A DNA stretch of 64,000 nt from Georgenia yuyongxinii. Its GTDB lineage: Bacteria > Actinomycetota > Actinomycetes > Actinomycetales > Actinomycetaceae. Made by a program: the position numbers and the translations under genes. The notes beneath the pieces are model-generated. The model was not told the DNA's origin and did not search any database. It saw nothing but the letters and a program-made list of their open reading frames with translations. The stretch is from the NCBI RefSeq assembly GCF_006352065.1, contig NZ_CP040915.1, positions 3,410,001 through 3,474,000 on the forward strand. Direction: 5' to 3'. The number at the start of each line of letters is the position of its first letter. The first letter of the stretch is position 1. Below are positions 1-10,979 of this stretch, piece after piece.

Positions 1-1
1 G

Positions 2-1462
2 CTCCTGGGCGACGAGGCCCTGCTGGACCGCGAGGCCGAGCAGCTGCTCGTCTCCGGCATGAACACCGAGCACATCCTCGAGCGGCTCAAGGACGGCATG
101 CTCGCCATCGCCGCCGGCGACCGGCCCGAGGTACTCATGACCCTGGTGATGGCGCACGCCTCCGAGGGGTTCCCGTCCCTGTCCGGCATCGTGCTCAACG
201 GCGGCTACCGGCCCAGCCCCCAGGTCATCAAGATGGTCGAGGGCCTGGGGCAGCGGCTGCCGATCATCTCCACCTCGCACGACACCTACGAGTCCGCCCG
301 CATCGTGGCCACCACCCGCGGGGTCTTCTCCCGCGGCACCCAGCGCAAGAAGGACGTCGCGCTCGGCCTGTTCGAGCAGCACATCGACGCCGAGGAGCTG
401 ATGCACACCCTCGACGTCCCCCGCAGCGCCGTCGTCACCCCGCTGATGTTCGAGTCCACCCTGCTCGAGCGGGCCCGCGCCGACCGGCAGCGGGTGGTGC
501 TGCCCGAGGGCAAGGACGACCGCATCCTGCGGGCCGCCTCCACCCTGCTCTCCCGCCAGGTCGCCGACCTGACCATCCTGGGCAACGAGGCGAAGATCCG
601 CGCCCGGGCCGCCGAGCTCGGCCTGGACCTGGACGCCGCGCAGATCATCGACCCGGCGACCTCGGAGCTCCTCGAGCGGTTCGCCGAAGAGTACGCCCGG
701 CTGCGCGCCCACAAGGGCATGACGATCGAGAGGGCCCGGGAGATCGTCCGGGACGTGTCCTATTTCGGCACGATGATGGTGCACACCGGCGAGGCCGACG
801 GCATGGTCTCCGGCGCCGCGCACACCACGGCGCACACCATCAAGCCGTCCTTCGAGATCATCAAGACCAAGCCGGGCACCTCGATCGTCTCCTCGGTGTT
901 CCTCATGTGCCTCGCCGACCGGGTGCTCGTCTACGGCGACTGCGCCGTCAACCCCGACCCCACCGCCGAGCAGCTCGCCGACATCGCGATCTCCTCCGCG
1001 GCCACCGCCGCCCAGTTCGGCGTGGCCCCCCGGGTGGCGATGCTGTCCTACTCCACCGGGCAGTCCGGCACGGGCGCGGACGTCGACAAGGTCCGCGCAG
1101 CCACCGACTTCGTCCGCGAGCACCGCCCCGACCTCGACGTCGAGGGCCCCATCCAGTACGACGCCGCCGTCGACGCCTCCGTCGCGCAGACGAAGCTGCC
1201 CGACTCCGCCGTCGCGGGCAAGGCCACGGTGTTCGTCTTCCCCGACCTGAACACCGGCAACAACACCTACAAGGCCGTCCAGCGCTCGGCCGGCGCGATC
1301 GCCGTGGGCCCGGTGCTGCAGGGTCTGAACAAGCCGGTCAACGACCTCTCGCGCGGCGCGCTCGTGCAGGACATCGTCAACACCGTCGCCATCACCGCGG
1401 TCCAGGCCCAGGCCGACAAGGCCGCCCGCGCCGCCGCCACCCCCAAGGAGATCCACGCATGA
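2..1462 (+). CDS. pta: Phosphate acetyltransferase, C-terminal part (partial at the window edge)
   Basis: Interconverts acetyl-CoA plus phosphate and acetyl-phosphate plus CoA in the cytosol. The frame is open from the window edge, so the N-terminal P-loop region is missing. The visible protein starts in a DRTGG-type regulatory domain (about the first 120 residues) and continues into the catalytic PTA/PTB domain, seen in VVLPEGKDDRILRAA, DGMVSGAAHTTAHT and QGLNKPVNDLSRG. The stop overlaps the ackA start as ATGA, so the two are translationally coupled and form the usual Pta-AckA acetate pathway. An ATG at 59 is internal and is not the real start. Confidence 0.95.
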   Translation, partial: LLGDEALLDREAEQLLVSGMNTEHILERLKDGMLAIAAGDRPEVLMTLVMAHASEGFPSLSGIVLNGGYRPSPQVIKMVEGLGQRLPIISTSHDTYESARIVATTRGVFSRGTQRKKDVALGLFEQHIDAEELMHTLDVPRSAVVTPLMFESTLLERARADRQRVVLPEGKDDRILRAASTLLSRQVADLTILGNEAKIRARAAELGLDLDAAQIIDPATSELLERFAEEYARLRAHKGMTIERAREIVRDVSYFGTMMVHTGEADGMVSGAAHTTAHTIKPSFEIIKTKPGTSIVSSVFLMCLADRVLVYGDCAVNPDPTAEQLADIAISSAATAAQFGVAPRVAMLSYSTGQSGTGADVDKVRAATDFVREHRPDLDVEGPIQYDAAVDASVAQTKLPDSAVAGKATVFVFPDLNTGNNTYKAVQRSAGAIAVGPVLQGLNKPVNDLSRGALVQDIVNTVAITAVQAQADKAARAAATPKEIHA

Positions 1463-2646
1463 GCCCCCGCCGCACCGTCCTCGTCATCAACTCCGGTTCG
1501 TCGTCCATCAAGTACCAGCTGGTCGACCCGGACGAGGGCACCGCGCTCGCCTCCGGCCTGGTGGAGCGCATCGGCCAGTCCGAGGGGCACCTCGAGCACA
1601 AGGCCGGCGGGACCAAGACCGAGAAGCACGACCCGGTCCCGGACCACAACGAGGGCCTGCGCCGCGTCCTGGCCCTCTTCGACGAGGTCGGCCCGAAGCT
1701 GGACGAGGCGAACATCGTCGCGGTGGGGCACCGCGTCGTCATGGGCGGGCAGGCCTACGACGGGCCGGTGCTCATCGACGACGAGCTCGTCGACATCGTC
1801 GAACGCCTCTCCCCCCTCGCCCCGCTGCACAACCCGGCGAACCTCACCGGGATCCGGGTGGGCCGCGAGCTGCTGCCCGACGTGCCGCACGTGGCCGTCT
1901 TCGACACCGCGTTCTTCCGGGACCTGCCCGAGGACGCCGCCACCTACGCGCTGAACAAGGAGGTCGCCGAGCAGTACTCGGTGCGCCGCTACGGCGCGCA
2001 CGGCACCTCCCACCAGTACGTCTCCGCCCAGGCCGCCGAGATCCTCGGCCGGGACGACCTCAAGCAGATCGTCCTGCACATCGGCAACGGGGCCTCGGCC
2101 TCGGCCGTGGTCGCCGGCAAGGCCGTCGACACCTCCATGGGGCTGACGCCGCTGGAGGGCCTGGTCATGGGCACCCGCACCGGCGACATCGACGCCGCGG
2201 TGGTGTTCCACCTGGCCCGCAACGCCGGCATGAGCATCGACGAGATCGACAACCTCTTCAACAAGCGGTCGGGGCTGCTCGGCCTCGCCGGGGAGAGCGA
2301 CCTGCGCGAGGTGCACCGGTTGGTGGAGGGCGGCGACGGCGACGCCAAGCTCGGGCTGGCCGTCTACGCCCACCGGCTGCGCAAGTACATCGGCTCCTAC
2401 GCCGCGGTCATGGGCGGGCTCGACGCGATCTCCTTCACCGCCGGCGTGGGCGAGAACGACGACATCGTGCGCGCCGGCGCCCTGGCCGGCCTGGAGTTCC
2501 TCGGGATCCGGCTGGACCAGGAGAAGAACGCCGTGCGCTCGAAGGAGGCTCGGGTGATCTCCACCGAGGACTCGGCCGTCACGGTGCTGATCATCCCGAC
2601 CAACGAGGAGCTCGCGATCGCCCGGCAGGCTATGACGCTGGTCTGA
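1459..2646 (+). CDS. ackA: Acetate kinase
   Basis: Transfers phosphate between acetyl-phosphate and ADP to give acetate and ATP; second step of the Pta-AckA pathway. The 395-residue length is usual for the family. The N-terminal VLVINSGSSSIKYQL is the ASKHA-fold phosphate-1 motif, and HIGNGASA, TPLEGLVMGTRTGDID and FTAGVGEN are family signatures. The ATG lies in the ATGA overlap with pta, which fixes the start. Transcription should end in the hairpins that follow, ahead of the convergent fumC. Confidence 0.97.
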   Translation: MSPRRTVLVINSGSSSIKYQLVDPDEGTALASGLVERIGQSEGHLEHKAGGTKTEKHDPVPDHNEGLRRVLALFDEVGPKLDEANIVAVGHRVVMGGQAYDGPVLIDDELVDIVERLSPLAPLHNPANLTGIRVGRELLPDVPHVAVFDTAFFRDLPEDAATYALNKEVAEQYSVRRYGAHGTSHQYVSAQAAEILGRDDLKQIVLHIGNGASASAVVAGKAVDTSMGLTPLEGLVMGTRTGDIDAAVVFHLARNAGMSIDEIDNLFNKRSGLLGLAGESDLREVHRLVEGGDGDAKLGLAVYAHRLRKYIGSYAAVMGGLDAISFTAGVGENDDIVRAGALAGLEFLGIRLDQEKNAVRSKEARVISTEDSAVTVLIIPTNEELAIARQAMTLV

Positions 2647-2659
2647 GCAAGTAGCCACG

Positions 2660-2687
2660 CTCGGCGAGGGCGGCCGCTCTCGCCGAG
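2660..2687 (+). terminator. Hairpin after ackA
   Basis: CTCGGCGAG and CTCGCCGAG form a 9-bp stem around a 10-nt loop, beginning 13 bp after the ackA stop. There is no T-run, which is common for terminators in high-GC genomes. It is the first of three hairpins between the convergent ackA and fumC. Confidence 0.5.
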
Positions 2688-2695
2688 GGCGCCTC

Positions 2696-2739
2696 TTCGC
2701 GGCTCGCGCGGGTGGTGGACCACCCGCGCGTGCCGCGAA
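2696..2739. terminator. Long hairpin between convergent ackA and fumC
   Basis: An outer 8-bp stem (TTCGCGGC with GCCGCGAA) and an inner 11-bp stem (GCGCGGGTGGT with ACCACCCGCGC) form one extended hairpin with a small symmetric internal loop. It can work from either strand and lies midway between two convergent genes, so it is a likely bidirectional terminator. Confidence 0.6.
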
Positions 2740-2765
2740 CGGGCGCGCTGCCTGGCCCGAGCGAC

Positions 2766-2799
2766 ACGGCGCCCTCTCCCGCAAGCGAGGGGGCGCCGT
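2766..2799. terminator. Third hairpin in the ackA-fumC gap
   Basis: ACGGCGCCC pairs with GGGCGCCGT, with additional pairing toward a short loop. Seen from fumC it lies beyond the 19-bp-period repeat at 2866-2896, so that repeat would be inside the fumC 3' UTR. Confidence 0.45.
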
Positions 2800-2865
2800 C
2801 GTCGAGTGAGGCGGTCGAACAGGGTCAGCCTTCGGGCCCACCACGGACCTCGGGACAGCGCCCGG

Positions 2866-2896
2866 TGACATCTGGCGGAGAAGATGACATCTCGCG
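2866..2896 (-). repeat. 19-bp-period repeat, copy A (after fumC)
   Basis: On the + strand TGACATCT occurs at 2866 and again at 2885, exactly 19 bp apart, with GGAGAAGA between. On the fumC sense strand this reads GAGATGTCATCTTCTCCGC followed by a second, partial unit. It starts 9 nt after the fumC stop codon. It contains the 11-bp palindrome AGATGTCATCT that most family members share. Confidence 0.85.
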
Positions 2897-2905
2897 CCTC
2901 TTCGG

Positions 2906-4327
2906 TCAGGCCTGCTTGGGCGCCGTCATGCTGCGCACGTCCAGGGCGGCGTCGAGCTGCTCGGGCGTGACCTCCCCACGCTCGACGTAGCCGAGGTCCT
3001 CCACCGCGGCCCGCACCGTGATCCCCTGCTTCACCGAGTGCTTGGCGATCTTCGCGGCCGCCTCGTAGCCGATGACCCGGTTCAGCGGGGTCACGATCGA
3101 CGGCGAGGACTCGGCGAGCTCGAGGCACCGGTCCACGTTCGCGACCAGCCCGTCCACCGTCTTGGTCGCCAGTACGCGGGAGACGTTGCCGACCAGGGTG
3201 ATGGACTCGAGCAGGTTCCGGGCCATGACGGGCAGCATGACGAGCAGGTCGAAGTTGCCCTGCGCGCCGGCGAACGCGATCGCCGCGTCGTTGCCGATCA
3301 CCTGCGCGGCAACCATGACGGTGGCCTCCGGGACGACCGGGTTGACCTTGCCCGGCATGATCGACGAGCCCGGCTGCAGGTCCGGCAGGGTCAGCTCGCC
3401 CAGGCCGGTGCGCGGGCCGGACCCCATCCACCGCAGGTCGTTGGCGATCTTGGTGAGAGAGACGGCGATAGTGCGCAGCGCGCCGGAGGTCTCCACCAGG
3501 GAGTCCTGCGCGGCCTGGGCCTCGAAGTGATTCGTGGCCTCGACCAGCGGCAGGCCGGTGTTCTGGGCGATGAGCTCGATGACCCGCTGGGAGAACCCGG
3601 GCGGGGTGTTGATGCCGGTGCCGACGGCGGTGCCGCCCAGGGGCAGCTCGGCGAGCCGCGGCAAGGTCGTGTTCACCCGGTCGATCCCGTAGCGGATCTG
3701 GGTGGCGTAGCCGGAGAACTCCTGCCCCAGGGTGATCGGGGTGGCATCCATGAGGTGGGTACGCCCGGACTTCACGACGTCCTTGAACTCCTCTGCCTTG
3801 CGCTCCAGCGAGGTGGCGAGGACCTCCAGGCCGGGCAGCAGCTCCGCCGTCACCGCCTGCATGGCGGCGATGTGGATGGAGGAGGGGAAGACGTCGTTCG
3901 ACGACTGTGAGGCGTTGACGTGGTCGTTCGGGTGCACCGGCCGGCCGAGCCGAGTGCTCGCGAGGTTGGCCACGACCTCGTTGGTGTTCATGTTCGACGA
4001 GGTGCCCGAGCCGGTCTGGAAGACGTCGATCGGGAACTCGGTGTCGTGCTGGCCGGCGATGACCTCGTCGGCCGCGCCGACGATCGCCTGGGCGACGTCC
4101 TCGGGCAGCACGCCCAGCTCGGCGTTCGCCAGCGCAGCGGCGCGCTTGACCTCGCCGAGCGCGGCGATGTGGTGCGCGGACAGGCCCCTGCCCGAGATGG
4201 GGAAGTTCTCCACCGCGCGCTGGGTCTGCGCGGAGTACAGGGCCTCCTTAGGCACCCGCACCTCACCCATGGTGTCGTGCTCGACCCGGTACTCCTGCGC
4301 GGCCTCGCCGGTCTGCTGCTGCGTCAC
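2906..4327 (-). CDS. fumC: Class II fumarate hydratase
   Basis: Converts fumarate and L-malate in the TCA cycle; an iron-independent, homotetrameric cytosolic enzyme of the fumarase/aspartase superfamily. The signature [11 protein letters not shown], containing the mobile catalytic Ser loop, and [11 protein letters not shown] are present. The GTG at 4327 ([16 protein letters not shown]) gives 473 residues, close to the family's usual 460-470, and has GGAG about 7 nt upstream; longer in-frame readings add only an Arg/Pro-rich stretch. The succinate dehydrogenase that makes its substrate is encoded at 23-26 kb. Confidence 0.96.
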   Translation of the reverse strand: MTQQQTGEAAQEYRVEHDTMGEVRVPKEALYSAQTQRAVENFPISGRGLSAHHIAALGEVKRAAALANAELGVLPEDVAQAIVGAADEVIAGQHDTEFPIDVFQTGSGTSSNMNTNEVVANLASTRLGRPVHPNDHVNASQSSNDVFPSSIHIAAMQAVTAELLPGLEVLATSLERKAEEFKDVVKSGRTHLMDATPITLGQEFSGYATQIRYGIDRVNTTLPRLAELPLGGTAVGTGINTPPGFSQRVIELIAQNTGLPLVEATNHFEAQAAQDSLVETSGALRTIAVSLTKIANDLRWMGSGPRTGLGELTLPDLQPGSSIMPGKVNPVVPEATVMVAAQVIGNDAAIAFAGAQGNFDLLVMLPVMARNLLESITLVGNVSRVLATKTVDGLVANVDRCLELAESSPSIVTPLNRVIGYEAAAKIAKHSVKQGITVRAAVEDLGYVERGEVTPEQLDAALDVRSMTAPKQA

Positions 4328-4418
4328 TGCTGCTCCATGTTCGTCAGGGCGCCGCGGGCGCCGCTTCGGTCCTGTGCGAGGCCATCCTCGCATCTGCCGG
4401 TGACAGGGCTCACGCCCG

Positions 4419-4462
4419 TCCGGTCAGGCGTCCAGGTCGGTCCGGTCAGGCGTCCAGGTCGG
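4419..4462. repeat. Perfect 22-bp tandem duplication at the end of ptsH
   Basis: The 22 bases at 4419-4440 are repeated exactly at 4441-4462. The second copy carries the last codons and the stop of ptsH; the first lies just downstream, so the 3' end of the gene has been duplicated without altering the protein. Confidence 0.9.
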
Positions 4463-4712
4463 TGCTCAGCAGCTCCGCCAGCTCGTCGAGCACCGTGTCG
4501 GCGCCCTCGCCCTCGGCGGTGAGGGTGACCTCGTCGCCGTGCCCGGCGCCCAGTGTCATGACGCCGAGGATGCTGGTGGCGTCCACCGGCTCGCCGTCGC
4601 CCTTGGCGATCGTCACGGGGATCCCGGCGGCCGTGACGGCCTTGACGAAGACGGCGGCGGGCCGGGCGTGCAGCCCGACCTTCGAGGCGACGACGGCACT
4701 GCGCTGGGACAT
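4446..4712 (-). CDS. ptsH: Phosphocarrier protein HPr
   Basis: Small cytosolic phosphocarrier of the sugar phosphotransferase system, passing phosphate from enzyme I to sugar-specific IIA domains. The 88-residue size is standard. His15 lies in the active-site motif GLHARPA, and the SILGVMTLGAG region corresponds to the Ser46 segment. ATG at 4712 is preceded by AAGGA. No other PTS gene is in the window, so it stands alone as in many actinobacteria. Its 3' end is duplicated (4419-4462). Confidence 0.95.
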   Translation of the reverse strand: MSQRSAVVASKVGLHARPAAVFVKAVTAAGIPVTIAKGDGEPVDATSILGVMTLGAGHGDEVTLTAEGEGADTVLDELAELLSTDLDA

Positions 4713-4890
4713 GGTGGTCCTTCCTTCGACGACGACGGCGAGGCAGGCGCCGGTCAATATACCGACGGCCACCGCCAGGATATCGACAGGCGAAGGCAAG
4801 CCGGTCACCGTGTCAGGGCGTGGGCCGGCCGCCGCCCGGGGGCCTCGGCGTTCCTCAGGGGTCCGCTGCCGTCCGAAGTCCCGCCGCGGC

Positions 4891-6015
4891 TCAGTCCGGG
4901 TTGTACGGCGAGACCACGACCTCCACCCGCTGGAACTCCTTGACGTCGGAGTACCCGGTGGTAGCCATCGTCCGGCGCAGCGCGCCGATGAGGTTCAGGG
5001 TGCCGTCGGCGGTGCGGGACGGGCCGTGCAGGATCTCCGCGAGCGTCCCGACGGTGCCCACGCGCACCCGCTCCCCGCGAGGCAGCTCGGAGTGGTGGGC
5101 CTCGGAGCCCCAGTGCCACCCGCGGCCCGGCGCCTCGCTGGCCCGCGCCAACGCGGCGCCGAGCATGACGGCGTCAGCCCCGCAGGCCACGGCCTTGACC
5201 AGGTCGCCCGAGCGGCCCACGCCGCCGTCGGCGATGACGTGCACGTACCGGCCGCCGGACTCGTCCATGTAGTCCCGGCGGGCGGCGGCCACGTCCGCGA
5301 CGGCGCTGGCCATGGGGGCGTGGATGCCCAGCGAGCGGCGGGTGGTGTGCGCGGCGCCGCCGCCGAAGCCGACCAGCACACCGGCGGCCCCGGTGCGCAT
5401 GAGGTGCAGCGCGGCGGTGTACGTGGCCGCGCCGCCGACGATGACCGGCACGTCGAGCTCGTAGATGAAGCGCTTGAGGTTCAGCGGCTCGGCCCGGGAG
5501 GAGACGTGCTCGGCCGAGACGGTGGTGCCACGGATGACGAACAGGTCCACGCCCGCCTCGACGACGGTGCGCCAGTGCTCCTGGGTGCGCTGCGGGGACA
5601 GGCTGCCCGCCACGGTCACGCCGGCGCCGCGGATCTCCTTGAGCCGGTCCCGGATCAGCTCTGGCACGATCGGACCGGAGTAGATCTCCTGCATCCGCGT
5701 GGTGGCCCGGTCGGCCGGCAGGTCGACGATCTCGTCGAACAGCGGCGTGGGGTCCTCGTAGCGGGTCCACAGGCCCTCGAGGTCGAGCACCCCGATGCCG
5801 CCGAGGTTGCCCAGCTCGATCGCGGTGGCCGGGCTCATCACCGAGTCCATCGGGGCGGCGAGGACCGGCGCGTCCACGTGGAACGCGTCGATCTGCCAGC
5901 TCACCGAGACGTCCTCGGGGTCCCGCGTGCGACGGGAGGGGACGACGGCGACGTCGTCGAAGCTGTAGGCGCGACGCGCGCGCTTGCCACGGCCGATCTC
6001 GATCTCGTTGGTCAC
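4891..6015 (-). CDS. guaB3: GuaB3-type IMP dehydrogenase family protein
   Basis: 374-residue TIM-barrel protein of the IMPDH/GMP reductase superfamily, lacking the CBS-domain insert of true GuaB. The N-terminal YSFDDVAVVPSRRT and APVLAAPMDSVMSP match the family. Where IMPDH has its catalytic Cys loop (GPGSICTTR), this protein reads IRGTTVSAEHVSS, with no cysteine. The family is conserved in actinobacteria; related GuaB3 proteins have been linked to GMP reductase-type activity, so function here is uncertain. GTG start at 6015, 20 bp after the upstream Nudix gene, probably co-transcribed. Confidence 0.85.
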   Translation of the reverse strand: MTNEIEIGRGKRARRAYSFDDVAVVPSRRTRDPEDVSVSWQIDAFHVDAPVLAAPMDSVMSPATAIELGNLGGIGVLDLEGLWTRYEDPTPLFDEIVDLPADRATTRMQEIYSGPIVPELIRDRLKEIRGAGVTVAGSLSPQRTQEHWRTVVEAGVDLFVIRGTTVSAEHVSSRAEPLNLKRFIYELDVPVIVGGAATYTAALHLMRTGAAGVLVGFGGGAAHTTRRSLGIHAPMASAVADVAAARRDYMDESGGRYVHVIADGGVGRSGDLVKAVACGADAVMLGAALARASEAPGRGWHWGSEAHHSELPRGERVRVGTVGTLAEILHGPSRTADGTLNLIGALRRTMATTGYSDVKEFQRVEVVVSPYNPD

Positions 6016-6035
6016 CGGACGAGGCTACCGCCCGC

Positions 6036-6824
6036 TCAGGCGGGCGGGCGGGGGGTGGCCAGCCGCCGGACCGGGTCGTAGTCCATGAGCACCTCGCGGT
6101 CGCGGTCCCACTCCCGGGTCCAGCCGAGCTCGGTGAAGACGTGGTCGAGCAGGTTGCCGGTGAAGCCCCACACCCACCCGCCCGAGGTGCGGAAGCCCGC
6201 GCTGCGGTGGTCGCGGATCCGCACGGTGGCACGTTCGGCCGGGTCGAGGAGGGCGTCGACTGGGACCCGGATGGTGTGCAAGACCTCGCCGGGGTCCACC
6301 TCGGCGCAGAGGTCGGCGCGCGTCGTCCAGCCCAGCACCGGGGTGACGACGAAACCGCTGACCGGGACCATCACGGGTGGCAGCTGCCCGAGGACCTCCA
6401 CGTACTCCGGGGGCAGGCCGATCTCCTCGTGGGTCTCCCGCAGCGCCGCGCCGGCCTCGTCGGCGTCGTCGTCGTCCACCCGGCCGCCCGGCAGCGCGAT
6501 CTGCCCGGGATGGTCCCGCAGGTGCGGCGAGCGCTGCACCAGGAACAGGTCCGCGCCGCCCGGGCCCTGCCCGTCGGGCGGCGCGAGCAGGATCATGACG
6601 GCGGAGCGCCGGTACCCGGGGGCCACCGCGGGGTCGTAGGTGTGCACGCCGAGCAGCGGCCGGAACGTCCCGGCCGCGGCCCGCACCCCGAGCTCGACCA
6701 GCGCGTCCCGGGCGCGCGCGGTCACGCTGGCACCACCCGCCGGGGCTGCCCCGGCGGCCGACGGCGACGGATCGTCTGCGGCGCCCGCCGCAGGTCCGGC
6801 GGCGGAGGGGTCAAGGACATCCAC
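6036..6824 (-). CDS. Nudix hydrolase, CoA pyrophosphatase type
   Basis: Nudix-fold hydrolase. LPGGR followed by an acidic stretch and RETHEEIGL is the Nudix box, in the form found in CoA pyrophosphatases (NudL/YeaB type), which cleave CoA to phosphopantetheine and 3',5'-ADP. The first ~35 residues are Ala/Pro/Gly-rich and may not be structured. The GTG at 6824 gives 262 residues; no strong Shine-Dalgarno supports it, so an internal start is possible. Upstream of and co-oriented with guaB3. Confidence 0.8.
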   Translation of the reverse strand: MDVLDPSAAGPAAGAADDPSPSAAGAAPAGGASVTARARDALVELGVRAAAGTFRPLLGVHTYDPAVAPGYRRSAVMILLAPPDGQGPGGADLFLVQRSPHLRDHPGQIALPGGRVDDDDADEAGAALRETHEEIGLPPEYVEVLGQLPPVMVPVSGFVVTPVLGWTTRADLCAEVDPGEVLHTIRVPVDALLDPAERATVRIRDHRSAGFRTSGGWVWGFTGNLLDHVFTELGWTREWDRDREVLMDYDPVRRLATPRPPA

Positions 6825-6932
6825 GCGGCCAGAGTAGGCGGACGGCGGTCGGGCCGCCGAGTCCCACGTGCCACCCTCCGCCGACGGCGATGTCGGTGGC
6901 GGCTGGCAGACTCGGCGAGAAAGGAGGTGCCG

Positions 6933-9325
<2,393 letters not shown>

Positions 9326-10375
9326 TCACTCCTCCATGAGGCCGGCGATCTCCTCCACGGCGGCCAGCGCGCTGCGCACCCGGTGCACCCGGGGCAGCCA
9401 CAGGTCCGGGGCGTCGCCGCCGAGCAGGAACACCTCGACGTCTCCGCGGGCCGAGACCGCGCGGACCAGCTCGTCGGTGCCGGGCGGGTTCCCGACGACG
9501 GCGAGCACGCGCGCCGCACGCTCGGCGATCGTCCGCAGCCCCTGCTCCGGCCCGCCCAGGCTCTCGGCGCGCAGGACGCGCGCGCGGACCCCGCGCTCGG
9601 CAAGACCGCCGCCGATGACGTGGGCGCGCAGCCGGCGGTCCTGCGCCGCGCAGAGCAGCGCGGTGCGGCTGGCCGAGGCGGTGGGGCCGTCGCCGGGGCG
9701 CAGCAGGTGCACGCCGCTCTCGCGGGCCCGTTCAGCTGCCGTCGCGACCTCGCGGACTGCGGTGAGGACGGCGGTGGCGATGACGCCCTCGGGGTCCACG
9801 CCGGGGCGGTCGGAACGCTCCCGCTGGGACAGCATCGCCAGCGCTGGCTTGGCGAGGCTGGTCCAGGCCTTGACGATGCCGGCGTCGCGGACCTCCTGGT
9901 CGAGCATCCGGTGCACGCGCGGCGCGTCCGGCTCGAGCGCGGCGGCGGCGAGGGAGAGCGGGTCGACGAGCAACCGCTCGTGGTGTGCGGGCTCCTCGGC
10001 CGCGGACTCCTGCAGCCGCCTGGGCCACGGGTGGGCCTCGAGGGGGACCGCGGGGTCCGAGCTGAGGGCGGCGCGGGCGGCGTCGGAGGGGGCGACCCCC
10101 TGCAGGGTGAGATGACGCATCCGCTCGAGCCGGGCGACGTCGGCGGGGGTGTAGCGCCGATGGCTGCCGGCCTCGTGCGAGGACGGTCCCAGCCCGTAGC
10201 GCCGGTCCCACGTGCGCAGGGTCGAGGCGGCGACCCCGAGCCTGGCCGCGACGGCGGCCACGGTCAGCGGAGCACCGCCCTCGCCGTCCGGCGAGGGCCG
10301 CCTCCGGGACCCGTCGCGGCCCGATGGCCCGGGAGGACGGCCGGATCCACGCGCGGACGCAGCCATGCCCGTCAC
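9326..10375 (-). CDS. MerR-family transcriptional regulator with a large C-terminal domain
   Basis: About 349 residues. A Pro/Arg/Gly-rich N-terminus of ~35 residues is followed by a MerR-type winged helix (TVAAVAARLGVAASTLRTWD, then YGLGPSSHEAGSHRRYTP). The rest, ~270 residues, resembles the layout of MerR proteins with cobalamin-binding-like modules, but I see no DxHxxG cobalamin motif. The GTG at 10375 with GGGAG upstream is chosen; an in-frame ATG at 10366 is possible. Divergent from whiB across a ~210-bp shared control region. Confidence 0.75.
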   Translation of the reverse strand: MTGMAASARGSGRPPGPSGRDGSRRRPSPDGEGGAPLTVAAVAARLGVAASTLRTWDRRYGLGPSSHEAGSHRRYTPADVARLERMRHLTLQGVAPSDAARAALSSDPAVPLEAHPWPRRLQESAAEEPAHHERLLVDPLSLAAAALEPDAPRVHRMLDQEVRDAGIVKAWTSLAKPALAMLSQRERSDRPGVDPEGVIATAVLTAVREVATAAERARESGVHLLRPGDGPTASASRTALLCAAQDRRLRAHVIGGGLAERGVRARVLRAESLGGPEQGLRTIAERAARVLAVVGNPPGTDELVRAVSARGDVEVFLLGGDAPDLWLPRVHRVRSALAAVEEIAGLMEE

Positions 10376-10487
10376 CGCACTCCCTTCGTTGCCATGGATC
10401 GATCTTGACGCGATTTCGCCCATCTCGCCACCGCGCCGCTCCGACGACGGACGGAAAGTGACCGAATGACCAACTTTCGCGAGGGTC

Positions 10488-10517
10488 TTGAACAAGTTGT
10501 GCATCGGTTGCTAGTTT
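10488..10517 (+). promoter_or_regulatory. Candidate whiB promoter
   Basis: TTGAAC (10488-10493) and TAGTTT (10512-10517) are separated by 18 bp and precede the whiB start by about 70 bp. This is a reasonable match to a housekeeping sigma -35/-10 pair and lies immediately before the inverted repeat at 10528-10552. Confidence 0.5.
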
Positions 10518-10527
10518 CTCTGACAGG

Positions 10528-10552
10528 GGGAACTCCCCCGGGGGGAGTTCCC
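10528..10552. promoter_or_regulatory. Perfect 12-bp inverted repeat upstream of whiB
   Basis: GGGAACTCCCCC and GGGGGAGTTCCC flank a single central G. It lies just after the candidate -10 box and 33 bp before the whiB ATG, so it could be an operator over the early transcribed region or a leader hairpin. No factor is assigned. Confidence 0.6.
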
Positions 10553-10584
10553 ACCGCAGGCAGACCTACGGAAGGACGATGAAG

Positions 10585-10875
10585 ATGGCAGAGCTCTCGA
10601 GGCTTCCGGGCCCGGTGATGGATCTGTGGGAATGGCAGTACCAGGGGAAGTGCCGCGAGGCGGACCCCAACCTCTTCTTCCACCCCGAAGGTGAGCGGGG
10701 TGGCACACGCCGTCGCAGGGACGAGGCGGCGAAGGCGATCTGCGCCACGTGCCCGGTGATCGAGCAGTGCCGCTCGCACGCGTTGCGGGTGCGTGAGCCG
10801 TACGGCGTCTGGGGCGGCCTGAGCGAGGACGACCGTCAGGCGATCCTCGCCCGCCCGGCACGTCGCGCGTCCTGA
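10585..10875 (+). CDS. WhiB-family transcriptional regulator (WhiD/WhiB3-like)
   Basis: 96-residue iron-sulfur regulator found only in actinobacteria and their phages. Four cluster cysteines (Cys23, Cys53, Cys56, Cys62; CATC spacing) and the GVWGGLSEDDR turn are present. The N-terminus AELSRLPGP and FFHPEGERGG resemble Streptomyces WhiD and mycobacterial WhiB3, which respond to redox/NO and control sporulation or lipid metabolism. Two in-frame ATGs exist (10579 and 10585); the second is chosen because GGAAGGA lies ~9 nt upstream and it matches the WhiD start. Confidence 0.93.
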   Translation: MAELSRLPGPVMDLWEWQYQGKCREADPNLFFHPEGERGGTRRRRDEAAKAICATCPVIEQCRSHALRVREPYGVWGGLSEDDRQAILARPARRAS

Positions 10876-10919
10876 CGGCGCTGCCTGCGGACGACGGAGC
10901 TGCGCGGCCACGGTGGACG

Positions 10920-10962
10920 CCACGCAGCCCCGGACCTCACGAGGAGGTCCGGGGCTGCGTGG
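10920..10962. terminator. Bidirectional terminator between whiB and groES
   Basis: A perfect 19-bp stem (10920-10938 with 10944-10962) closes a 5-nt ACGAG loop in the gap between two convergent genes, 17 bp past the groES stop. No T-run is present. Confidence 0.85.
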
Positions 10963-10979
10963 TGCCGGCTAGGCGGCGG

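Noticed and set aside
2647-2905. CRISPR-like array from the short repeats
   Set aside because: Repeats are scattered singly, units are 19 bp and directly adjacent with no variable spacers, and no cas genes are present.
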